Origin: Rhizobium sp. L51/94
GTDB taxonomy: Bacteria > Pseudomonadota > Alphaproteobacteria > Rhizobiales > Rhizobiaceae
Assembly: GCF_019355555.1 (NCBI RefSeq)
Contig: NZ_CP072141.1
Coordinates: 1,358,001 to 1,422,000, forward strand
Reading direction: 5' to 3'
Length of the DNA: 64,000 bases
The notes beneath the pieces are model-generated. The model made no database searches. It was not told the origin of the DNA and worked only from the letters and a program-made list of their open reading frames with translations. Made by a program: the position numbers and the translations under genes. The number at the start of each line of letters is the position of its first letter. The stretch's first letter is position 1. Shown one piece after another: positions 35,550-42,889 of this stretch.

Positions 35550-35650
35550 GTTTTACAGCCCTATTGAAATCATTGATTGATTTGGGGCTGAATTCCCAAA
35601 GTTTTACAGCTAAGTGATTGTGCCTGTTGTTTTGGGGCGAGCTTCCCAAG
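35550..35650. repeat. Two tandem ~50-bp units at attR
   Basis: Unit 1 (35550-35600) and unit 2 (35601-35650) both begin GTTTTACAGC and end with TTTGGGGC-N4-TTCCCAAR. The GTTTTACAGC boxes may be integrase arm-type sites; TTTGGG...CCCAA is an inverted pair like a core-type site. In unit 2 the right half-site is the anticodon loop of the tRNA. Confidence 0.6.
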
Positions 35651-35686
35651 CTGAATACGAGGGTTCGATTCCCTTCACCCGCTCCA
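35640..35686 (+). other. attR: 3' part of tRNA-Gly(CCC)
   Basis: The bases AGCTTCCCAAGCT give the anticodon stem-loop with loop TTCCCAA (anticodon CCC). They are followed by a T-arm (GAGGGTTCGATTCCCTT), the acceptor strand CACCCGC, discriminator T and encoded CCA. The 5' half, which should begin GCGGGTG, is absent here: the upstream bases do not pair. This is the displaced fragment left by integration into the 3' end of a tRNA gene; the intact copy should be at the other prophage end. What follows (35687 on) is chromosome. Confidence 0.85.
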
Positions 35687-35774
35687 GTCATTTCTTTGTC
35701 CGACCCGTTGAGCGGACAGGCAGAGCTTTGAAGCTCTCGCCGCAGATGTGCTACCGCAACACACCTTCCCGAAC

Positions 35775-35805
35775 TTGACACGGCTGTTGTGATAAACTGT
35801 AGGTA
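35775..35805 (+). promoter_or_regulatory. Candidate promoter of the S24 regulator
   Basis: TTGACA at 35775-35780 is a perfect -35; the -10 is weak (CTGTAG or TGTAGG, 16-17 bases on). It lies about 100 bases before the regulator start, in the first chromosomal DNA after attR. No operator is evident beyond this. Confidence 0.35.
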
Positions 35806-35907
35806 CCAAGGATTTTATTCCTCTTGGCGTCTTTACGAATGTTAACACTTAGATTAACCTCGCGCGTGGATGGGGATGGGACGCCTCGATCTCAAGGCCA
35901 GGCGACG

Positions 35908-36573
35908 ATGCTGTCACACGATCAGATATGGAGTGCAATCGACGGGCTTGCCGAGCGGCATGACCTGACGCCCTCCGGCCTCGCGCGTCGTGCAGGTCTC
36001 GACCCCACCTCTTTCAACAAATCCAAACGACTGAGTGCCGATGGCCGCCAGCGCTGGCCGTCGACGGAATCCATTGCCAAGGTGCTCGATGCAACAGGGG
36101 CCAGCGTCGAGCAGTTCATGGGATTGCTGCGGCCTGGGTCCATGCCGTCAGGCATGCCGGACGGTGCCTTTCCGCCGCAGGCGGGCTCTATTCCGCTGCT
36201 GGGCTTTGCGCAGGCCGGAGCAGGCGGCTTTTTCGACGATGGCGGCTTTCCGGCCGGGCAGGGCTGGGATGTCGTCGAGTTCCCGGCGACCCCGGCGCAG
36301 AAAGCTGGCGTCTACGCGCTGGAAGTGCAGGGCGACAGCATGATGCCGCTTTATCGCGATGGCGACGTGCTGATCGTCGAGCCCGGTGCGCAGGTCCGGC
36401 GCAACGACCGCGTGGTTGTTAAAACGCGTGAGGGCGAGGTCATGGCCAAGGTCTTGCTGCGCCAGAGCCCGAAGTCGATCGAGCTTCTGTCGCTCAATCC
36501 GGCCCATCCCAACAGAAGCATCGAGCTTGTCGATGTGGAGTGGATGGCGCGGATCATCTGGGCGAGCCAATAG
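35908..36573 (+). CDS. S24/LexA-like HTH transcriptional regulator
   Basis: 221 residues from ATG 35908; upstream in-frame codons are not supported. The N-terminal ~75 residues form an HTH ('TPSGLARRAGLDPTSFNKSK'). The C-terminal half is an S24 peptidase with Ser144 ('GDSMMPLYRDGD') and Lys181 ('EVMAKVLL'), spaced 37 apart exactly as in LexA, and a candidate Ala103-Gly104 cleavage bond. It can therefore probably self-cleave on RecA activation. It is outside attR, so it is counted as chromosomal although it looks phage-like. Nine bases plus a ribosome site lead to the next gene. Confidence 0.85.
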   Translation: MLSHDQIWSAIDGLAERHDLTPSGLARRAGLDPTSFNKSKRLSADGRQRWPSTESIAKVLDATGASVEQFMGLLRPGSMPSGMPDGAFPPQAGSIPLLGFAQAGAGGFFDDGGFPAGQGWDVVEFPATPAQKAGVYALEVQGDSMMPLYRDGDVLIVEPGAQVRRNDRVVVKTREGEVMAKVLLRQSPKSIELLSLNPAHPNRSIELVDVEWMARIIWASQ

Positions 36574-36586
36574 GAAAGTTGTCTTG

Positions 36587-37948
36587 ATGCGTTCCCCCAC
36601 TCTGCTGACCGGTGTCACCGGCGCCGTGGCCGTCATGGTCCTGGTCTACGTCGGGCTGACGGCGATGAACCTGCAGCCGCATATCACCTTCGGCGATCCG
36701 GCACCGCGCGTGGCCAGTCTCGACAAGCCGCCGGAGAAGCCGGATGCACCGCAGCCTGTGACAGCGGCGCCTGAGCCTACGGCGTCTCCGAAAGTTTCGG
36801 AGCAGCCCGCGACTTCCTTGGCGCCGGCGCCGGCGCCGACACCACAAAGTTCAGACAATTCCGCTGCTAGTGAGATGCCGGCCCCCGCGCCGTCGTCATC
36901 TCCCGCCGAGCCAGCGCCAGTGTCGCCATCGACCCCGGTTCCACCTTCTGAAGCACCACCGCCGCCCGCCGCTGCAGTGCTGCCGCCTGCTCCGCCTGTC
37001 GTGGCGGCTACATCGCCGCGGCCGGCAACTCCGGAGCCGGGCGCAACCGGCCAAATGCTTCCCTCTCCCGAACCCGCGTCGCCCAGCGCTCCCGCTGTCG
37101 CGGCCTTGCCGCCCGCTGCCCCGGTAACTGCCACGTCGAAGGAGGCGACAAGCCCGTCGGCGGCATTGCCGGACCGGACGCCGCCGGTTGCCACGGCCGA
37201 ACCCCCGTCTTCACCGGTGGAAGACAGCGCCATTGCCGACAGAATGGCGCCGCCGCCGATGCCTCCGTCCTCTCCGACTCCGCCGACACCCCCGGTGCCG
37301 CTTGCAGCCTCGGTTCCGACGCCGCTGACGAGACCGCAGCCGCCAGCGGAAAAACTTGCCAGCGCCGAGCCTCTGCCTTCGGATGACAAGGACGCGGTCG
37401 CATCTTCGGGCAAGCAGGCACCGCCGACGCAATCTGCCGCGCTGGCGCCGCAGCCGGAGCGGCCGGAAGGCGATGCTGGCGCCACTCCGCAAGCGAATGC
37501 GGACCTGAAGCCGATCGATCTCTCCCGTCCCTTTGCCGAGCGCGCCGGTATCCTCACCATCGGTGGCAGGAGCGTGCAGCTTGCCGGCATTGTGCCAACC
37601 GATCCGTCACGCAGCTGTACCGGCCCGAATGGCAAGGAATGGCCGTGCGGCACGCTGGCCCGTACCGCGCTCCGCTCCTTCCTGCTTGGCAGGACCATCA
37701 CCTGCGACGTGCCCGACCCTGAGTGGAAAGGCTCGATCACGGCAGATTGCCGGTTTTCGAGGGTTAATCTCGGCGACTGGCTGGCGCGCAATGGCTGGGC
37801 CGAAGTGGCCGCAGGCTCGCCGTTTGCCGGTGCCGCGGACGAAGCCCGCAAGGCCGGCCGTGGCGTCTATGGCAACGATCCGCGCAAAAAGCATCAGTCG
37901 ACATTGGCGCCCGAGCCGCCGAAGGAAGATCCGCTCAATCCCATCTGA
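36587..37948 (+). CDS. SNase-like protein with long Pro/Ala-rich region
   Basis: 453 residues from ATG 36587 (AGGAAAG upstream). One membrane anchor (about 7-28, 'TGVTGAVAVMVLVYVGLTAM'), then about 270 residues of Pro/Ala/Ser-rich, low-complexity sequence, then a staphylococcal-nuclease-like domain (about 315-435). In active nucleases the first strand reads close to 'vRL.gId.PE'; here it is 'VQLAGIVPTDPSRSC', lacking the Arg and the Glu, so catalysis is doubtful. The domain carries four Cys that may form disulphides in the periplasm. Likely anchored and spanning the periplasm; role unknown. Confidence 0.75.
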   Translation: MRSPTLLTGVTGAVAVMVLVYVGLTAMNLQPHITFGDPAPRVASLDKPPEKPDAPQPVTAAPEPTASPKVSEQPATSLAPAPAPTPQSSDNSAASEMPAPAPSSSPAEPAPVSPSTPVPPSEAPPPPAAAVLPPAPPVVAATSPRPATPEPGATGQMLPSPEPASPSAPAVAALPPAAPVTATSKEATSPSAALPDRTPPVATAEPPSSPVEDSAIADRMAPPPMPPSSPTPPTPPVPLAASVPTPLTRPQPPAEKLASAEPLPSDDKDAVASSGKQAPPTQSAALAPQPERPEGDAGATPQANADLKPIDLSRPFAERAGILTIGGRSVQLAGIVPTDPSRSCTGPNGKEWPCGTLARTALRSFLLGRTITCDVPDPEWKGSITADCRFSRVNLGDWLARNGWAEVAAGSPFAGAADEARKAGRGVYGNDPRKKHQSTLAPEPPKEDPLNPI

Positions 37949-38046
37949 CGCCGGAAGTTACTGTCGGCCATCAGGGATTTTATCCCGACCCTTGTTATCG
38001 CTGGCGTGACTTCCTACTCTCGGGGAAGCTTAGAGGGACACATATT

Positions 38047-38460
38047 ATGAATGCACAGCTTTCCGCCCAGGACGCCCTGATCTACGTCATGGTCATGGCT
38101 TCAGCCGTCGACCGTACCATGAACGACCGGGAGCTGGGCCGGATCGGCGAGCTGATCGAGGCATTGCCGGTTTTCAAAGGCTTTGACGAGGATCGCTTGA
38201 TCGCCGTATCGCGTGATTGTGCGACCTTGCTCTCGGGCGCCGAGGGGCTGGACATCGTGCTGGAGACGATCCGCGACGCCGTGCCGCCCCGCCTCTACGA
38301 CACCGCATACGCGGTTGCAGTCGAGGTCGCCGCTGCCGATCTTTCGGTGACTGCCGAAGAGCTGCGGTTGCTGGCGATGCTGCGCGACCGGTTGCAACTC
38401 GACAAGCTCACCTGCGCTGCAATCGAGCGCAGTGCAATTGCCCGCTACCGCAAGGCCTGA
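38047..38460 (+). CDS. TerB-like tellurite resistance family protein
   Basis: 137 residues, all helical, with the acidic pattern of the TerB family: 'ASAVDRTMNDRELGRIGELI' in the first half and 'EVAAADLSVTAEELRLLAML' in the second, forming pseudo-repeats of EF-hand-like metal-binding helices. TerB proteins link membrane and stress responses; many single-gene TerB proteins have no tested function. It has a free-standing start about 100 bases after the previous gene. Confidence 0.85.
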   Translation: MNAQLSAQDALIYVMVMASAVDRTMNDRELGRIGELIEALPVFKGFDEDRLIAVSRDCATLLSGAEGLDIVLETIRDAVPPRLYDTAYAVAVEVAAADLSVTAEELRLLAMLRDRLQLDKLTCAAIERSAIARYRKA

Positions 38461-38467
38461 TCCAAGC

Positions 38468-39352
38468 CTAATAGAGGCTGGTCGGGAAATAGCGTCGATA
38501 GATTTCCTGAAGGCGACCGTTGCGCGATAACGTCGCCAGCGCGTGGTTGATGGCTGCCGTCAGATCGGTATCCTGCTGACGCAACATGACGGTCATCCCT
38601 TCGCCGAGAAACTGTTGCGAAAGATAGGGGCCGTCGAAGAGGGCGCAGCATTTCTCTGCCGCAGGCGATGTTGTCCAGAAGGACAATTGCAGCCCGTCGG
38701 CAAAGGCTGCATCCACCGAACCGCTTTTCACGGCTGACAAAAGCTGCGCGCTGTCGTCGAATTCAACAGCCGTGATGGCCGGAAAGAAGGCCTTGAGCAT
38801 CGCTGCATGCGCTGTTGCCTTGATCACGCCGACGCGCTTGCCCGAAAGCGCCGCCGCCGTAGTTCCGGGGAGGTCGGCTTTGAGATTGCGGACGAAGCGC
38901 GCCGGCAACATCAGATAGGGCCTCGAGAAAGCGAACTGGTTTCGCAGATCCGCTGTCACCGCGATGCCGGCGAGCACGGCGTCGCCCTGCGATGCGGCAA
39001 GCGCCGGACGAAGTTCGCCGAACGGCAATGCCTGGATCTGGCATCTGTCGGCAATTGCCAATTCTGCGCAGATTTCGCGAGCGAGATCGACATGGAAGCC
39101 GGCAAGCTTTCCGGACTGGTCCAGAAAATTGAAAGGCGGGAAGTCGGTTGCGGTCAGAAAACGCAGGCGAACCAGCGACGAAAGATCGGGTTTTGGCAAT
39201 CGCTCACGGGAATCGAACAGGATTGGCAGGTTGCCAACAGGCTTTTCATCGGCAAAGGTTGACTGCGGCATGAGAAAAGATGAAAATATCGCGCATACCG
39301 TGTAAAAACCCCTTAAATTGAGGGGTGATTTAAACCTGCGCATGATTATCAT
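38468..39352 (-). CDS. Amino-acid ABC transporter substrate-binding protein
   Basis: 294 residues with a signal peptide (about 10-35, '...AIFSSFLMPQSTFA'). The mature part is a family-3 periplasmic binding protein: 'LRFLTATDFPPFNFLDQSG', 'GFHVDLAREICAEL', 'FAFSRPYLMLPARFV', 'GKRVGVIKATAHAAML'. Such proteins bind polar amino acids or act in sensing. No permease or ATPase gene is adjacent, so it is an orphan receptor here. ATG 39343 is an alternative start. It runs opposite to the TerB gene and ends eight bases from it. Confidence 0.85.
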   Translation of the reverse strand: MIIMRRFKSPLNLRGFYTVCAIFSSFLMPQSTFADEKPVGNLPILFDSRERLPKPDLSSLVRLRFLTATDFPPFNFLDQSGKLAGFHVDLAREICAELAIADRCQIQALPFGELRPALAASQGDAVLAGIAVTADLRNQFAFSRPYLMLPARFVRNLKADLPGTTAAALSGKRVGVIKATAHAAMLKAFFPAITAVEFDDSAQLLSAVKSGSVDAAFADGLQLSFWTTSPAAEKCCALFDGPYLSQQFLGEGMTVMLRQQDTDLTAAINHALATLSRNGRLQEIYRRYFPTSLY

Positions 39353-39403
39353 CCAAGGCTAAGCGGCGTGGGGCGTTGCATTGCGTAAGGATGTATCACC
39401 TTG

Positions 39404-41326
39404 ATGCGCTTCGGGGAATATCCACCACAAGCGGCAAGCACGGCGGCTGTGGCGCTATCAGACATCGTTGGTGAAATACTGCCGGCAGATGCGGCACTTC
39501 CCGTATTCTTCGGTCGATTGCAGGCAGAGGCCGTGGCACTGGAACGGATCGGCATAGGCCGGCCCTATGTCGCGACGGCAGCCGCAGCGGCGCTTCTCAA
39601 CGGAACGCGTATCGAACAGGAGCTGTTGGCGGGAACGCTCGTCCGGGAGGATGCCTACTACGGCGCCATAGCCCGGGCTCTTCGAGTGCCGTTTACCGAA
39701 ACAATCCCCGGTGGCAGCGTCATTGATATCGCCGGCCTCGACAGCCAGCTGTTGCGACCGACCACGCTGCGGGTCAATCATCCGCTTCGCCCACCGCTCA
39801 CCCTGATCGCGCCGCAGATCGATCGGCTGGAGGAGGTGGCCGTCCTGCTGAGACGCTACCCGGACCTGAAGCACAGTCTGATAGTCACGACGCCGGGCGC
39901 CATTCGCGCCGCCGTATGGCAGGCGGGTGCGGATCGTCGCGTCCGCAAGACAGTCGGCGACCTGTTTGAAAGCCAGCCGGGGTTCAGCGCTCGCGTTGTC
40001 TTCCATGGCTATCAGGGGTTTTATGCCGGCGTCGGGCTAAGCCTGCTGGCGGTCGGGCTGGTTTCGGATCCGAACACCCAGACTATTCTGCATGTGCTGC
40101 TGTCCTTTTCCTATCTCACCACTCTGATGCTGCGGGGTCGCGCCGTCGTCCAGCGTCGGCGGCGGCGGCCAAGGCTAGCTGTCGATCCCTGTGGCCCGTG
40201 TCCCGTCTATACGGTGATGATCGCGGTCTATGGCGAGGCCGAAATCGTGCCGCAACTGGTGGCGACGCTGAAGCGGTTGGACTGGCCCGTCTCCAGGCTC
40301 GATATCAAATTCGTCTGCGAGGCGGACGATCGCGAAACGATTGCGGCCCTGCGCGCCCAGACGCTGGGACCGCAATTCGAGATCGTCGAGGTGCCGCCGA
40401 TGCATCCGCGCACGAAGCCGAAAGCGCTGACCTACGCACTCAACGGTGCGCGGGGCGCCTATGTTGCCGTCTACGACGCAGAGGACCGCCCACATCCCCA
40501 GCAATTGCGGGAAGCGTATGCCAAGTTTCGGAGTGCGCCGGCCGATGTAGCCTGCCTGCAGGCGCCGCTGGTGATCGGCAATGGCGGCGAGAACTGGATC
40601 AGCGCCATGTTCGCGCTGGAATATTCGGCGCTGTTCCGGGCGCTTTTGCCGATGCTGGCAAGGTATCGCATGCCGCTGCCGCTCGGGGGCACGTCCAATC
40701 ATTTCCGCACCGATATCCTCCGGTCATCCGGCGCCTGGGATCCATTCAACGTCACGGAAGATGCCGATCTCGGCATGCGGCTCTATCGCCTCGGTTATCG
40801 CTCCGATGTCATCGATCGTCAGACCATCGAGGATGCACCGACCGGCATAGCCATCTGGTCCCGGCAGCGCACGCGCTGGTTCAAGGGCTGGCTGCAAACC
40901 TGGCTGGTGCTGATGCGAGACCCGCGGGGCCTGCAGCGCCAGATGGGCTTCAAAGCATTCGCCATATTCCAGCTGCTGATCGGCGGAATGTTGCTCTCGT
41001 CGCTCGGTCATCCGCTGATCATGCTGTTTCTGCTGCGGTCGCTGACGGCGATGCTGCATGTTCCAACGGAAGCAATTTCATCGTTCGATATGACGATGTT
41101 CGTCATCGATTTTTCCAACATCTTCGGGAGCTACGCCATCTTCCTGTTGCTCGGTACTGCGGCGATGATCGCGCCTGAAAAAAAGCGTATCCGCTGGCGA
41201 TGGATGACGGTGCCGTTCTACTGGATGCTGGTCTCGATCGCCGCCTGGCGTGCGGTGATCGAGCTCCGGACCAACCCGTTCCATTGGCACAAGACTCCGC
41301 ACCGGCCATCGACACCCGCTCTGTGA
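39404..41326 (+). CDS. Family 2 glycosyltransferase, membrane-bound
   Basis: 640 residues. A ~210-residue front part resembles the N-domain found with EpsE/GspE-type proteins in such enzymes ('VREDAYYGAIARALRVPF'). Then a membrane helix pair (about 205-245), a GT2 domain (about 265-500) with 'VYDAEDRP' (near 357), 'EDADLGMRLY' (near 453) and 'QRTRWFKGWLQTW' (near 488), the Q-x-x-R-W motif of processive polysaccharide synthases, and several C-terminal membrane helices. It probably makes a beta-linked surface polysaccharide from a nucleotide sugar. Substrate unknown. It has its own promoter region. Confidence 0.88.
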   Translation: MRFGEYPPQAASTAAVALSDIVGEILPADAALPVFFGRLQAEAVALERIGIGRPYVATAAAAALLNGTRIEQELLAGTLVREDAYYGAIARALRVPFTETIPGGSVIDIAGLDSQLLRPTTLRVNHPLRPPLTLIAPQIDRLEEVAVLLRRYPDLKHSLIVTTPGAIRAAVWQAGADRRVRKTVGDLFESQPGFSARVVFHGYQGFYAGVGLSLLAVGLVSDPNTQTILHVLLSFSYLTTLMLRGRAVVQRRRRRPRLAVDPCGPCPVYTVMIAVYGEAEIVPQLVATLKRLDWPVSRLDIKFVCEADDRETIAALRAQTLGPQFEIVEVPPMHPRTKPKALTYALNGARGAYVAVYDAEDRPHPQQLREAYAKFRSAPADVACLQAPLVIGNGGENWISAMFALEYSALFRALLPMLARYRMPLPLGGTSNHFRTDILRSSGAWDPFNVTEDADLGMRLYRLGYRSDVIDRQTIEDAPTGIAIWSRQRTRWFKGWLQTWLVLMRDPRGLQRQMGFKAFAIFQLLIGGMLLSSLGHPLIMLFLLRSLTAMLHVPTEAISSFDMTMFVIDFSNIFGSYAIFLLLGTAAMIAPEKKRIRWRWMTVPFYWMLVSIAAWRAVIELRTNPFHWHKTPHRPSTPAL

Positions 41327-41459
41327 TGGCTATTGCCGGGCAATCGGGGCCCTTGGAGGAATAGAAGGTATTCCGCGATAATTTACCGCCGGACCATGGA
41401 CATACCTCCGCCTTTTCGGCAAATCCCTATGCGACTGTTTTCTCGCTGGGAGCACCGCC

Positions 41460-41804
41460 ATGGCCGTGATTTACAAGATCGTACCGGAACTCGCCTGGCA
41501 GGAAGCCCGGGAAGAGGGCATCTTCCACGGTGCGTCGATCGACCTTGCCGACGGCTACATCCATTTTTCGACCGCAGCCCAGGCGAAGGAAACGGCGGCA
41601 CGCTATTTCGCTGGCCAGACGGACCTGCTGCTGGTTGCCGTCGATAGCGAGGTCCTCGGGGATGCTCTCAAATTCGAGCCGTCACGCGGTGGAGATCTGT
41701 TTCCCCATCTCTACGGACTTCTGTCGACAACCTCCGTCCTCTGGGCCACGCCGCTGCCTTTGGACAAGGATGGCGCCCATCAGTTTCCGGAGATGCTGCC
41801 ATGA
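41460..41804 (+). CDS. DUF952 family protein
   Basis: 114 residues with the family landmarks 'DGYIHFSTAAQAKETAARYF' (about 30-49), 'LLLVAVDSEVLGDALKFEPS' and 'FPHLYGLL...V'. The fold is shared with ADP-ribosyltransferase-like small proteins, but no activity is established. In Rhizobiaceae it stands directly before pyrD; here the ATG of pyrD overlaps its stop (ATGA), so they form one operon. Confidence 0.85.
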   Translation: MAVIYKIVPELAWQEAREEGIFHGASIDLADGYIHFSTAAQAKETAARYFAGQTDLLLVAVDSEVLGDALKFEPSRGGDLFPHLYGLLSTTSVLWATPLPLDKDGAHQFPEMLP

Positions 41805-42889
41805 TCGATCTCTTCAAGGCCGTCGCCCGTCGCGGCTTGTTCCTTATCGATCCCGAAACGGCCCATGGCCTGTCGATTACCGCTTTGAAGTCCGGACTTG
41901 TGCCGGCCTGCCAACTGCCCGCCGATCCGCGCCTGCGGCAGACGGTTGCTGGCCTCGACTTCGTCAATCCTCTCGGCATGGCCGCCGGCTTCGACAAGAA
42001 TGCCGAGGTGCCCGAGGCGCTGCTGAAGCTCGGCTTCGGCTTCACCGAGATCGGGACGGTCACCCCGAAGCCGCAGCCAGGCAATCCAAAGCCGCGCGTC
42101 TTCCGCCTGGTCGAGGATGAGGCGGTGATCAACCGCCTCGGTTTCAACAATGAGGGTCATGATGCCGCCTATGCCCGGCTGGCAACCATCCGCAATGCCG
42201 GCATCATCGGCGTCAACATCGGCGCCAACAAGGACAGCGTCGATCGAACAGCCGATTACGTCGCCGGCATCCGTCGGTTCTATTCATTAGCCGGCTATTT
42301 CACGGTGAACATCTCTTCGCCCAACACTCCCGGCCTGCGCGATCTGCAGGCCCGTGAAAGCCTTTCAACCCTGCTTTCCGCTGTCCTTGCCGCACGCGAT
42401 GCCGAAGCAGCCAGGGCCAACAGGAAGATCCCGGTGTTCCTGAAGATCGCCCCCGATCTGACGGAAGAGGGTATGGACGACATCGCCGACGAAGCCCTGG
42501 CGCATGGGCTGGAGGGACTGATCGTTTCCAACACGACGCTCGCGCGCAACGGGCTGAAGGACCGGAGCCAGGCTGGCGAGGCGGGCGGTTTGTCCGGCAA
42601 GCCGCTGTTCGAACCATCGACGGCGGTGCTCGCCCGCATGCGCAAGCGGGTCGGTCCATCGATGGCCATCATCGGTGTCGGCGGCGTCTCCTCGGCGGAG
42701 ACTGCGCTGGAAAAAATCCGCGCCGGCGCCGATCTGGTGCAGCTTTATTCCAGCATGGTCTATGGAGGCCCTGGTCTCGCCGGCAGCATCCTTACCGGCC
42801 TGTCGAAGCTGCTGGATCGCGAACAGGTGACATCGATCCGCGAACTCCGCGACAGCCGCCTTGACTACTGGGCCAGTTGGAAGGTCTGA
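41801..42889 (+). CDS. pyrD: Dihydroorotate dehydrogenase (quinone), class 2
   Basis: Oxidises dihydroorotate to orotate, passing electrons from FMN to quinone; fourth step of pyrimidine synthesis. 362 residues, standard length. The N-terminal helices ('DLFKAVARRGLFLIDPETAH') that dock to the membrane mark class 2. 'AAGFDKNAEV', 'FTEIGTVTPKPQPGNPKPR' and the loop 'VNISSPNTPGLR' with the catalytic base Ser (172 or 173) are present; 'IGVGGVSSAETALEKIRAGA' and 'LVQLYSSMVYGGP' bind FMN phosphate. It runs 25 bases into the 3' end of the opposing MATE gene. Confidence 0.97.
   Translation: MIDLFKAVARRGLFLIDPETAHGLSITALKSGLVPACQLPADPRLRQTVAGLDFVNPLGMAAGFDKNAEVPEALLKLGFGFTEIGTVTPKPQPGNPKPRVFRLVEDEAVINRLGFNNEGHDAAYARLATIRNAGIIGVNIGANKDSVDRTADYVAGIRRFYSLAGYFTVNISSPNTPGLRDLQARESLSTLLSAVLAARDAEAARANRKIPVFLKIAPDLTEEGMDDIADEALAHGLEGLIVSNTTLARNGLKDRSQAGEAGGLSGKPLFEPSTAVLARMRKRVGPSMAIIGVGGVSSAETALEKIRAGADLVQLYSSMVYGGPGLAGSILTGLSKLLDREQVTSIRELRDSRLDYWASWKV

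Larger units (their letters stand above)
1..35686. mobile_element. Prophage (siphovirus, HK97-like head), left end outside window
   Basis: Continuous phage morphogenesis, tail, lysis and integration genes run from the window edge to a displaced tRNA-Gly(CCC) 3' fragment at 35640-35686, taken as attR. Structural genes are on the plus strand; the integrase and four genes next to attR are on the minus strand. The early region (repressor, replication) and attL with the intact tRNA gene are expected left of base 1. No morphogenesis gene looks broken, so the element may still be inducible; that is inference. Confidence 0.95.
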
